Origin: Acidobacteriota bacterium
GTDB taxonomy: Bacteria > Acidobacteriota > Terriglobia > Terriglobales > Acidobacteriaceae
Length of the DNA: 39,372 bases
Reading direction: 5' to 3'
Assembly (NCBI GenBank): GCA_021810625.1
Contig: JAJZIJ010000024.1
Location: 1-39,372, forward strand
Part shown: in pieces, positions 1 to 5,914 of the stretch
How positions within the stretch are numbered: position 1 is the stretch's first letter
Layout of the letters: the number at the start of each line of letters is the position of its first letter
Made by a program: the position numbers and the translations under genes
Notes under the pieces: generated by a model
The model's input: only the letters and a program-made list of their open reading frames with translations
What the model was told of the DNA's origin: nothing
Database searches by the model: none

Positions 1-26
1 GAAAGCTAAGTCGGGCATTCTTATGA

Positions 27-908
27 ATGTCCATTCGATCTTCTCCTTTGAAACAGATTGCTCGTCACAATCAGCTTCTCCGGTTCAGTTCGAATGGACA
101 ACCTCTTGAAAGATCACAGGTGCCCCAAGACTATGTTGAGGCTGTAAAGTGGTATCGCAAAGCGGCTGAACATGGCGATTTTTTTGCACAAAACAATCTT
201 GGCCGGGCATACGCCGCTGGACATGGCATACAGCAGGACTATGCGCAGGCGGCAGCGTGGTATCGCAAGGCAGCGGAGCAGGGGTATGCCCAAGCACAAA
301 TCAATATTGGGATGGCTTATGACACAGGCCAAGGCGTGAAACAGGATCATACTCAGGCTTCGATATGGTATCGACATGCTGCCGAGAAAGGGTGGGCCGA
401 GGGACAATACCACCTCGCTCTCGCACTGATGGTCGGGAGCGGAGTGCCCCAGAACATCAAAGAAGCAATGCTTCAATTCCAAAAGGCAGCGGAACAGGGC
501 GATGTTGAATCGGAGTACATGCTTGGATCAATCTATGAAGAAGGCGGCTTGGGCAGAATCGTCAATGAACCTGACGGAAGCTCAAGGGTACTACTCCCAT
601 CTGAAAACGCTCCGGTTCCCAAAGATTACGGGTTGGCCGCGAAATGGTATCGCAAGGCAGCCGAACAAGGTAAAGCCTTAGCTCAAAATGGGCTTGGACG
701 GTTGTATGCAGACGGGAAAGGTGTTCCGCAAGACTACGTAGAAGCCTACTTTTGGCTGAGTTTGGCAACAGCAAGCGGAAGTCATTCGAGTACAAACGGC
801 GTGGACGACCGCGATCTTGTGGCATCACATCTGACAAAGACGGTTCTACTGGAAACGCAGGGACGGGCGCGAAATTGGTTTGAGGATCATCCGGCCAAGC
901 CACAATAA
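27..908 (+). CDS. Sel1-repeat (TPR-like) protein, N-terminus probably missing
   Basis: The 293-residue product consists almost wholly of Sel1-like repeats of about 36 residues, recognisable by 'DYxxAxxWYRKAAEQGxAxAQ' spacing followed by 'LGxxYxxGxGVxQD'. I count five to six repeats between about residues 33 and 255, with an insert of about 30 residues before the last one. Sel1 repeats form alpha-solenoids that serve as protein-binding scaffolds, so no enzymatic role is implied. The start is odd. The frame is closed by a TGA directly before the ATG, there is no Shine-Dalgarno sequence and no signal peptide, and the first repeat begins in its middle. The ATG at 23 opens a different frame that ends after 28 codons. 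The gene may therefore be the 3' remnant of a longer gene broken by a frameshift or rearrangement. The family call is firm; the start and integrity are not. Confidence 0.8.
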   Translation: MSIRSSPLKQIARHNQLLRFSSNGQPLERSQVPQDYVEAVKWYRKAAEHGDFFAQNNLGRAYAAGHGIQQDYAQAAAWYRKAAEQGYAQAQINIGMAYDTGQGVKQDHTQASIWYRHAAEKGWAEGQYHLALALMVGSGVPQNIKEAMLQFQKAAEQGDVESEYMLGSIYEEGGLGRIVNEPDGSSRVLLPSENAPVPKDYGLAAKWYRKAAEQGKALAQNGLGRLYADGKGVPQDYVEAYFWLSLATASGSHSSTNGVDDRDLVASHLTKTVLLETQGRARNWFEDHPAKPQ

Positions 909-915
909 TTAGACA

Positions 916-935
916 CGGGAGGGGAAACTCTCCCG
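916..935 (+). terminator. possible hairpin after the Sel1 gene
   Basis: A 6-bp stem CGGGAG/CTCCCG (916-921 with 930-935) encloses an 8-base loop, 7 bases after the Sel1 stop codon. No run of T follows, so this is at best a weak terminator or an RNA-stabilising hairpin. Confidence 0.25.
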
Positions 936-978
936 CCAGTCGTTTAAGCCTTCCGGTTTGGGCGTAGCCCCACTACTT

Positions 979-1140
979 TCATTTGGATGGTACTCGTTTG
1001 GTTGGCCCTTGTTTCCGACGGAACTGCGGTTCATCATGTGGGTCTTCAATGATCGGCTTCCGAGGCCGCTGCTTCGCACCCAAAAAACGATTGGCAAGTT
1101 TTTTCCACGACTCGGTCTTTTTCCAACTTCCCACCGGCAT
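979..1140 (-). CDS. possible small basic hypothetical protein (53 aa)
   Basis: A minus-strand ATG at 1140 is preceded by AAAGGA with 6 bases of spacing, a good ribosome binding site, and opens 53 codons that end in TGA at 979. The product is rich in Lys and Arg, with a Trp-Lys-Lys motif near the N-terminus and a proline-rich middle (KQRPRKPIIEDPHDEP), and is probably soluble. I do not recognise a family. An in-frame ATG at 1182 would give 67 residues but has no such ribosome binding site. Other frames across 909-1257 look worse. The support is the ribosome binding site and the amino-acid composition only. Confidence 0.35.
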   Translation of the reverse strand: MPVGSWKKTESWKKLANRFLGAKQRPRKPIIEDPHDEPQFRRKQGPTKRVPSK

Positions 1141-1257
1141 TGTTTTTCCTTTCTTATCATCAGAAGGAGAGGCTATTTGCAACGCACCGCAAGGATGCCA
1201 ACATGATTAAGTCGACAATTATGGCGCTGATGCACAAACGGGCAAGATACCCCGAAG

Positions 1258-1536
1258 TCAACCCTCACCGCGCTGTGGGCGGTCGTTCACATAGTGGAGA
1301 GCCGCATCCAGTGCGGAATCTGCGCTGTCTCTTGTGATAGAGGGAAAATGCAGATATTTGACCCAGACATCCGCATCGTTGCACACGTAGTATCTAACTC
1401 CGTAGTACATCTTTTCGGTACCATCCAAACAGCGAACGGCTTCCAAACGGTACTTTTTGTCTGTTTCAGCGTGAACCACGATTAATGTCTTTTCGACTTC
1501 CTCGATTGTCAAGGATGAAAATTGGCTGTCGTCCAT
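1258..1536 (-). CDS. small hypothetical protein (92 aa)
   Basis: I chose the ATG at 1536 because GAGGTGA stands 8 bases before it; the frame is open further upstream, to 1605, but without such a site. The product is acidic, begins MDDSQFSSLTIEEVEKT, and contains the stretch YGVRYYVCNDADVWVKYLHF near its centre, which reads like a compact alpha/beta domain. It has no signal peptide or membrane segment. I do not recognise the family and see no functional neighbour, since the genes on both sides face the other way. The ribosome binding site and composition make it likely to be real. Confidence 0.55.
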   Translation of the reverse strand: MDDSQFSSLTIEEVEKTLIVVHAETDKKYRLEAVRCLDGTEKMYYGVRYYVCNDADVWVKYLHFPSITRDSADSALDAALHYVNDRPQRGEG

Positions 1537-1596
1537 TGTTGATGTCACCTCACGTATTAGTCTATTCCGTAGGTGCAGCAATCGAAAGCCGGGTGC

Positions 1597-1626
1597 CCCA
1601 TTCAAGCGGTTTTTAGCTTGAGTGGG
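1597..1626. repeat. extragenic palindrome, copy 1
   Basis: An 11-base arm, cccattcaagc (1597-1607), pairs with gcttgagtggg (1616-1626) with one G-U pair around an 8-base loop. The unit at 1779-1809 is nearly its reverse complement, so the two bracket about 150 bases in inverted orientation. This suggests a repetitive extragenic palindrome family. Confidence 0.6.
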
Positions 1627-1709
1627 ATAGAAACCGTAGGGTCGCGCTTTTGAGACGTGGGATTATGATCCCCCGCGCATCTGCGCTGCCGAATATACCC
1701 AAAAAGCGT

Positions 1710-1733
1710 CATTCTGAGCGAAGCGAAGAATCC
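1710..1733. repeat. dispersed extragenic motif (attctgagcgaagcgaagaa)
   Basis: The motif 'attctgagcgaagcgaagaa' is one I associate with high-copy intergenic elements in Acidobacteriota genomes. It occurs once in this window, so repetitiveness cannot be shown from this sequence and is recalled knowledge. Confidence 0.4.
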
Positions 1734-1778
1734 AGAGAATGCTGGCGCGTAGAAGAAGCAGTACTTCCATGACTGCCT

Positions 1779-1809
1779 CCCACTCAAGCCAAAAACAGGC
1801 TTGAATGGG
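1779..1809. repeat. extragenic palindrome, copy 2 (inverted relative to copy 1)
   Basis: The arms cccactcaagcc (1779-1790) and ggcttgaatggg (1798-1809) pair with one G-U pair around a 7-base loop. The arms match those of the unit at 1597-1626 read from the other strand. Confidence 0.6.
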
Positions 1810-1822
1810 CCACCCGGCGGAT

Positions 1823-1850
1823 AAATCCGCGCTCCTTCAAAGCCGGATTT
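1823..1850. repeat. hairpin AAATCCG/CGGATTT
   Basis: A perfect 7-bp inverted repeat (1823-1829 with 1844-1850) lies 53 bases before the start codon of the outer-membrane protein gene. It is the last of several hairpins between 1597 and 1850. Confidence 0.4.
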
Positions 1851-1902
1851 TCTGGCCTGGCTTGGCCCATTCCTCGATTGGTATGCGAAGATAAAAGCAG
1901 CA

Positions 1903-2565
1903 ATGAAAATGTCTCGGAATCGTCTCTTTGCGTCACGCTGTCTTTGCGGCATTTTTATGCTTGCATGCGTATTATTTGCTATTGCTCCCGCCCAGGCCCA
2001 GACCGATGTCAACGTTGACATGTATGAGACGTTCCCAACCTCGGCCAGCAAGCCTCCGGGGCTGTCCGGCGGAGTTGTGGTTGATCCCGGCGTGAATCAG
2101 ACGGCGGATCCATCCCTGGGCTTCCTTGCAGGAATGCGCCACATGTTCCATCCGCACTTTGGGCTGGAAGTCAATTTCGGCTACAACCGCGCTACGCAGC
2201 ATTTCTCTGGCGCTCCCGATGCCACTGGCCCGGTCTACTCCCATGCCAAGTCCCTCATGTTTGATTACGTGGCCTCGCTGAAAACGTACAAAGGGTTCAA
2301 TATTTTTGTGTTGGGAGGGGCTGGGTTCGTCTCGTACAACATTTCCAGCTTCACCTCCCTGCCGGCCATCCCGGAATACATGCCGACAGGCAGTTATGGA
2401 GTGGGCGCGGATTACAGACCGCGCGCATTTCCATCCTTCATGGGGCTGCGCTTGCAGTATCGCGCTCTGGTGGAGCACGCCCCGGATTATCGGCTAACAT
2501 ATCTCTCGACCAACAACCTCATTAACATCTCGGAGCCGACGGTCGGAATCTATTTCAAGTTTTAA
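1903..2565 (+). CDS. outer-membrane beta-barrel protein, secreted by Sec
   Basis: The 220-residue product has a clear Sec signal peptide: basic start (MKMSRNRLFASR), a hydrophobic core of about 15 residues and a cut site around AQA-QTD near residue 33. The mature part alternates polar and hydrophobic residues with many Gly, Tyr and Phe (for example LGFLAGMRHMFHPHFGLEVN) and ends in a terminal Phe (VGIYFKF), as recognised by the BAM machinery. The size fits an eight-stranded OmpA- or OmpW-like barrel with no periplasmic domain. A second ATG at 1909 is an equally possible start; neither has a strong ribosome binding site. Ligand and role cannot be deduced. It stands alone behind the repeat tract. 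Confidence 0.75.
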   Translation: MKMSRNRLFASRCLCGIFMLACVLFAIAPAQAQTDVNVDMYETFPTSASKPPGLSGGVVVDPGVNQTADPSLGFLAGMRHMFHPHFGLEVNFGYNRATQHFSGAPDATGPVYSHAKSLMFDYVASLKTYKGFNIFVLGGAGFVSYNISSFTSLPAIPEYMPTGSYGVGADYRPRAFPSFMGLRLQYRALVEHAPDYRLTYLSTNNLINISEPTVGIYFKF

Positions 2566-2625
2566 CGAAAGAGGAGCCGGGGGTTGGGCGCTCCACGGGC
2601 AAGTTTATATTTCTACTGACTTCGG

Positions 2626-3168
2626 GTGGTTTGCGTGACAGGGAAGGCCGCCAGTTCGGCGCGGAAGACAGGCTCCCAGACGGCACCCCCGATCTGGCAT
2701 CGTTCGCGCATCCTCGTTTTGATTGGAATGCTCAAACTGTTGAAGGGGGCGCTCTTTGTCGCTCTCGGCTTTGGCCTGCTCCGGCTGCTGCATCGCAACC
2801 TCTACCACCTGGCGATGCGCTTGGTGGAGATACTTCGCTTCGATCCCGGCAACGCCTTCATAAATACACTGCTGGGCGAGTTGCCGCTGGTCGATGACCA
2901 TCTCCTGCGTCAGTTGAGCGTCTTCACCTTTGCCTATGCCGCCCTTGATTTTCTGGAGGGATCGGGACTGGTTCTGGAAAAAGCCTGGGCGGAGTACGTG
3001 ACACTGGTGCTGACCGCCGCATTTCTCCCCATTGAAGTGCTCAAGAGCCTGCACCATCCCACCTGGTGGAAGCTGCTGCTGATTCTGGCCAATGCGCTTA
3101 TCGTGCTGTATCTGGGGCGGCTGCTGTTCCAGAAAAATCACGCCCCGGCCAAGCGGGCGAAGCGATAG
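2626..3168 (+). CDS. DUF2127-family membrane protein
   Basis: The product has about four hydrophobic segments. After a short basic N-terminus comes RILVLIGMLKLLKGALFVALG (about residues 28-48), then a polar loop with LLGELPLVDDHLLRQLS, a segment FAYAALDFLEGSGLVLEKAWAEY, and a last pair ending in LIVLYLGRLLFQ. This pattern matches the DUF2127 family of inner-membrane proteins of unknown function. The conserved part starts before the internal ATG at 2728, so an upstream start is needed. The GTG at 2626 is used here, with GTG 2635 as an alternative, but neither has a good ribosome binding site. The gene stands alone. Confidence 0.65.
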   Translation: MVCVTGKAASSARKTGSQTAPPIWHRSRILVLIGMLKLLKGALFVALGFGLLRLLHRNLYHLAMRLVEILRFDPGNAFINTLLGELPLVDDHLLRQLSVFTFAYAALDFLEGSGLVLEKAWAEYVTLVLTAAFLPIEVLKSLHHPTWWKLLLILANALIVLYLGRLLFQKNHAPAKRAKR

Positions 3169-3322
3169 AGCCGTCGATTTCTTCTCCAGAACCAGCGCGG
3201 AAAGCTCGGAATGGTTCCACCTAATAAACACAACCTGTAGTGCCTAGATGTAGAAAATACACATTCCTGCGCGTTTTTCTGGGTTGAACTGATAAAAATG
3301 TTGCAATACTTCATTTTTCTGC
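3169..3322. other. intergenic region before the mraZ promoter
   Basis: No gene or convincing terminator is visible between the DUF2127 stop codon and the putative mraZ promoter. The stretch is AT-richer than its surroundings. Confidence 0.4.
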
Positions 3323-3350
3323 TGGACAAGCCAGAGTTTTGCGGTAAAGT
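3323..3350 (+). promoter_or_regulatory. putative mraZ (dcw cluster) promoter
   Basis: TGGACA at 3323-3328 and TAAAGT at 3345-3350 are separated by 16 bases and resemble -35 and -10 boxes. Transcription would start near 3357, inside the AGTGG repeats that follow, which is the arrangement expected for MraZ autorepression. Confidence 0.45.
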
Positions 3351-3380
3351 AGTGGATGAAAGTGGTCGAAAGTGGTGGAG
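3351..3380 (+). promoter_or_regulatory. MraZ operator: three direct repeats at 10-bp spacing
   Basis: AGTGGATGAA, AGTGGTCGAA and AGTGGTGGAG follow one another without a gap (starts at 3351, 3361 and 3371), giving AGTGG once per helical turn. A fourth copy, AAAGTGGAG, lies at 3411-3419. Known MraZ boxes are short GTGG-containing direct repeats of 10-bp period in mraZ leaders; in mycoplasmas the unit is AAAGTGG. The position just ahead of mraZ makes MraZ the evident ligand. Confidence 0.75.
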
Positions 3381-3459
3381 AGATGATGATCCATCCAGAA
3401 TTCGACCAGCAAAGTGGAGTTTCCGGTTACGATCCGGCTCCTCGATAAGAAAGGCAACC

Positions 3460-3900
3460 ATGTTCCGCGGCAATCACCCAACCCGGGTTGACGAAAAAGG
3501 CAGGCTGAAGCTGCCCGTGGAATTTAAGCGCCAGATTGAGGAGAAGTACGGCACGCAGTTTTACATCACCAGCAAGGATGGTCGCGTGGCGGAGATTTAT
3601 CCGCTCAAGGAGTGGGAAAAGATCGAGGAGAAACTGGCCGCGATTCCCAACTTCAACCCGGCCAAGAAAAAGTATCTGGATCGCGTGAACTATTACGGCC
3701 AAATGAGCGAGATGGATGTGCAGGGACGGGTGTTGATGCCGCAGATTTTGCGTGAGGCGGCAAAGATTTCCGGCGACGTGGTGATCTTTGGCATGATGAC
3801 GTACCTGGAAGTCACCAACCACGAAGCCTTCAGGCAGAACATGGATGCCAGCCCGTTGAATGACGCGGATGCTGAATCGCTGGCATCGTTTGGATTATGA
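3460..3900 (+). CDS. mraZ: transcriptional regulator MraZ
   Basis: MraZ is the DNA-binding regulator encoded first in most division and cell-wall (dcw) clusters; it forms ring oligomers and usually represses its own promoter. The 146-residue length is typical. The two half-domains of the SpoVT/AbrB-like fold are visible through the paired signatures DEKGRLKLP (about residues 9-17) and DVQGRVLMP (about 86-94), and the protein begins MFRGNHPTRVD as family members do. I chose the ATG at 3460, with AAAGG six bases upstream, over the open frame from 3298, which would add 54 unrelated residues and include the operator. rsmH follows after about 50 bases. Confidence 0.95.
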   Translation: MFRGNHPTRVDEKGRLKLPVEFKRQIEEKYGTQFYITSKDGRVAEIYPLKEWEKIEEKLAAIPNFNPAKKKYLDRVNYYGQMSEMDVQGRVLMPQILREAAKISGDVVIFGMMTYLEVTNHEAFRQNMDASPLNDADAESLASFGL

Positions 3901-3931
3901 GGGCGAGAGTCAGATTCGCCAGAGTTTGCAA

Positions 3932-3943
3932 TCCCCCTAGGGG
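3932..3943 (+). promoter_or_regulatory. perfect palindrome CCCCCTAGGGGG over the rsmH ribosome binding site
   Basis: The purine half (AGGGGG) of this 12-base perfect palindrome is the best Shine-Dalgarno sequence for the rsmH ATG at 3950. Pairing with the CCCC half would hide it, or the site could bind a protein. A smaller stem, GGCGA/TCGCC, lies just upstream, near 3902-3920. Confidence 0.4.
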
Positions 3944-3949
3944 GTGTAC

Positions 3950-4909
3950 ATGCGGCAGCAACGCCATGTACCGGTTCTTTTAGAAGAAGCAATCCGATTC
4001 CTCGGAGTTTTGCAGGGCAGCACGATTGTGGATGCGACGCTCGGTTTGGGTGGGCACAGCGCAGCCATCGCCCGGTTGTTGGGGCCGGCAGGCCACCTGA
4101 TCGCATTTGACCGCGACCCGGCGGCGATGGAGCAGGCAACCGCCCGGCTGGAGCAACTTCGCGCTGAACTGGCCGATGCCATGCCGCAGGTCACATTGCA
4201 CGCGGCGGATTTTGGCAGCATCGCCCAGTATGTGTCGCCTGCCAGTGTAGACGGCATTTTGGCCGATGTTGGCGTCAGTTCGATGCAACTGGACACGGCG
4301 GAACGAGGATTTAGTTTTCAGGCAGATGGGCCGCTCGACATGCGGATGGATACGCGCAGCGGGCCAACTGCCGAACAAGTGGTAAATCAGGCGGGCGAAG
4401 AAGAACTCGCCAATCTGATTTACGAATTCGGAGAGGAAAGGAGGTCGCGGAGAATCGCCAGAGCCATTGTCCGGGCGCGGCCGCTATCGACGACGGCACA
4501 ACTAGCCAGGGTCGTAGCAGCCGCAGCCCAGACGATGAAACACGAGAGGATTCATCCGGCGACACGGGTTTTTCAAGCCCTCCGAATTTATGTGAATCGG
4601 GAATTGGAGCAGATTCAGTTACTGCTCAATGCAGCGCCCACGCTGTTGAAGCCGGGAGGAAGGCTGGTCGTCATCAGCTTCCACTCTTTGGAAGATCGGC
4701 TGGTGAAGGATGCCATGCGCGGCGGGATAAAGGATGGAATCTGGCAGGTGTTGACGAAAAAGCCAGTCCAGGCCAGCGCGGCGGAGACAGAGCAAAATCC
4801 GCGAGCGCGCAGTGCCAAGCTACGGGCCGCAACGCGAGAGCCAGCAGGCAGCGCGGAAGGTCAGGACGCAGCGGGTGGCGCTGAAAGGAAGAAGCAAAAG
4901 AGATTTTAA
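3950..4909 (+). CDS. rsmH: 16S rRNA (cytosine1402-N4)-methyltransferase RsmH
   Basis: RsmH (MraW) uses S-adenosylmethionine to methylate N4 of C1402 in the ribosomal P site. The 319-residue product starts with the family's HVPVLLEEAI, then the SAM-binding glycine loop VDATLGLGGHS, the acidic residues of AFDRDP, the ADVGVSSMQLD region, FSFQADGPLDMRMD, the substrate-side HPATRVFQALRIYVN and the C-terminal VISFHSLEDRLVK. The C-terminal tail is rich in Ala, Lys and Arg. I prefer the ATG at 3950, 6 bases after AGGGGG, to the GTG at 3944. Position directly after mraZ is the standard dcw order, so co-transcription from the mraZ promoter is likely. Confidence 0.95.
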   Translation: MRQQRHVPVLLEEAIRFLGVLQGSTIVDATLGLGGHSAAIARLLGPAGHLIAFDRDPAAMEQATARLEQLRAELADAMPQVTLHAADFGSIAQYVSPASVDGILADVGVSSMQLDTAERGFSFQADGPLDMRMDTRSGPTAEQVVNQAGEEELANLIYEFGEERRSRRIARAIVRARPLSTTAQLARVVAAAAQTMKHERIHPATRVFQALRIYVNRELEQIQLLLNAAPTLLKPGGRLVVISFHSLEDRLVKDAMRGGIKDGIWQVLTKKPVQASAAETEQNPRARSAKLRAATREPAGSAEGQDAAGGAERKKQKRF

Positions 4910-5146
4910 GTTCGGGCTGGGTTCGTCCCACCCCTTCAACGGCGAAAGAAAATGTAGGTCAACGATCCCACCAGCGCAGCGAGCCTGGCCCGATCCTGGA
5001 GGGATGCCGGAAGAGGGAAGACGAAGAAGATTGCTTCAAAAATTGGTTTTATGTAATGGCACGCGACCTGTTTTTCGCGGCAGCCGACGGCAGATCATTC
5101 TGCCAGTCAAACGTTCACAGCAGTCAACCAGTAAGGAGAAAACACC
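4910..5146. other. gap between rsmH and the 39-aa membrane protein gene
   Basis: No convincing gene is seen. An ATG near 5004 opens about 50 Arg/Lys-rich codons, but the purine run before it is too close and the frame overlaps the following small gene. Confidence 0.4.
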
Positions 5147-5266
5147 ATGCACTACATCATGAATCACATCGATAATCACGCGGAAATTTGGGGCGCCGTT
5201 ATATTTGGCGTTCTGGCCATCGCATCTTGCACCGCTCTGGCTGCGGCCTTCAACGGAATTCTGTAA
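5147..5266 (+). CDS. 39-residue single-span membrane protein in the dcw cluster
   Basis: A strong Shine-Dalgarno sequence, AAGGAG, stands 8 bases before the ATG. The 39-codon frame encodes a polar N-terminus with three histidines (positions 2, 7 and 11) and one Asp and one Glu, then a hydrophobic stretch from about residue 14 to 35 that starts with Ile-Trp and contains one Cys (28). It ends Asn-Gly-Ile-Leu. This is the pattern of a one-helix inner-membrane peptide. It sits in the same direction between rsmH and the ftsL-like gene, so it is probably co-transcribed with the division genes. The stop codon lies inside a 16-bp hairpin. I know no family for it. The ribosome binding site, composition and location support a real gene; a role in division or wall synthesis is inference from position. 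Confidence 0.6.
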   Translation: MHYIMNHIDNHAEIWGAVIFGVLAIASCTALAAAFNGIL

Positions 5267-5291
5267 TCGGTTATGCCGATTGCAGAATTCC
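5255..5291 (+). promoter_or_regulatory. 16-bp hairpin across the stop codon of the 39-aa gene
   Basis: Bases 5255-5270 pair with 5276-5291 around the 5-base loop TTATG, with one G-U pair. No T run follows, so it is not a standard intrinsic terminator. Bases at the end of the second arm can instead join a shorter stem, TCCGCTG/CAGCGGA (5289-5295 with 5300-5306), so the two structures compete. Possible roles are control of read-through into ftsL, mRNA end protection or an RNase processing site. Confidence 0.55.
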
Positions 5292-5361
5292 GCTGGCAGC
5301 AGCGGATTCTTCATCCGGCGTGATTGCAAGGCAACGCAGCACAAATTCGAGGCATGTATTT

Positions 5362-5907
5362 ATGGCAGCAGCAAGCGTCGCAATGGGAACGTTTCAACTG
5401 GGGCACACAATGTGCGCGGAAGCGGCAATGACGCGCAACCACACGCAGTGGGACGCGGAGGCGCGTGTGCGGCGTGGGCCGACTCCAGAGGTTTTTTTCG
5501 AGAAGCATCTGGACAACTCCCGGCTGGTGAAGGCAGAGGATCCGCAGCGCAAGCTGGATATGCGCAACTTTGCTATCGCGGCTGTGGTTTTCTTTGCCTT
5601 GTTGATGACCTATACCTTGCAGCATTTTCGATCCATTGAATTTGGTTATCAGGTGGAGGCGCAGAAGCAGCAACTGATGCAGATGCGAGAACAAAACCGG
5701 CAACTCAGCCTGACCGAGGCGCGGCTGACGCAGCCGGAGCGCATGGATAAGCTGGCGCGCCAAATGGGCATGGATACGCCCCAGCCCGGGCAATTTGTTA
5801 CGCCCAGCGTGACGGAAGAAATGCCGAGCAGTCCAATATTGGCGCAGGTGGCCGAACCAACCGTATCATCCAGAGCGGCATCCACAACCATCCCCGACAT
5901 TCCGTAA
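5362..5907 (+). CDS. ftsL: FtsL-like cell-division protein
   Basis: The product has the FtsL architecture: a cytoplasmic N-terminus of about 68 residues, one transmembrane helix (about 69-89, from MRNFAIAAVVFFALL), then a periplasmic coiled coil (about 95-130, QKQQLMQMREQNRQLSLTEARL) and a PERMDKLARQMGM segment typical of FtsL/DivIC proteins, before a Pro/Ser-rich tail. FtsL joins FtsB and FtsQ at the septum and activates FtsWI. At 181 residues it is longer than E. coli FtsL (121), mainly through both tails. Sequence identity in this family is always low, so the call rests on topology and the position just before ftsI. The start is uncertain: ATG 5362 has GAGG upstream, while ATG 5428 is preceded by GGAAG. 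Confidence 0.8.
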   Translation: MAAASVAMGTFQLGHTMCAEAAMTRNHTQWDAEARVRRGPTPEVFFEKHLDNSRLVKAEDPQRKLDMRNFAIAAVVFFALLMTYTLQHFRSIEFGYQVEAQKQQLMQMREQNRQLSLTEARLTQPERMDKLARQMGMDTPQPGQFVTPSVTEEMPSSPILAQVAEPTVSSRAASTTIPDIP

Positions 5908-5914
5908 TGGGAGA

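Larger units (their letters stand above)
909..1257. other. intergenic stretch between the Sel1 gene and the 92-aa hypothetical gene
   Basis: This stretch holds the hairpin at 916-935 and the possible 53-residue gene on the minus strand at 979-1140. Several other frames stay open here but have neither a ribosome binding site nor protein-like composition. I see no promoter of good consensus. Confidence 0.5.
1537..1902. other. intergenic repeat tract
   Basis: This gap between divergent genes carries the two mutually inverted palindromes, the attctgagcgaagcg motif, a small GGGAT-TATG-ATCCC hairpin near 1660 and the hairpin at 1823-1850. I see no convincing gene; the minus-strand frame across it (1602-2051) overlaps the outer-membrane protein gene and has poor composition. 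Confidence 0.55.

Noticed and set aside
5004-5162. short ORF with a purine run before its ATG, between rsmH and the 39-aa gene
   Set aside because: The purine run abuts the ATG, the product is a random-looking Arg/Lys-rich string, and it overlaps the better supported small gene.
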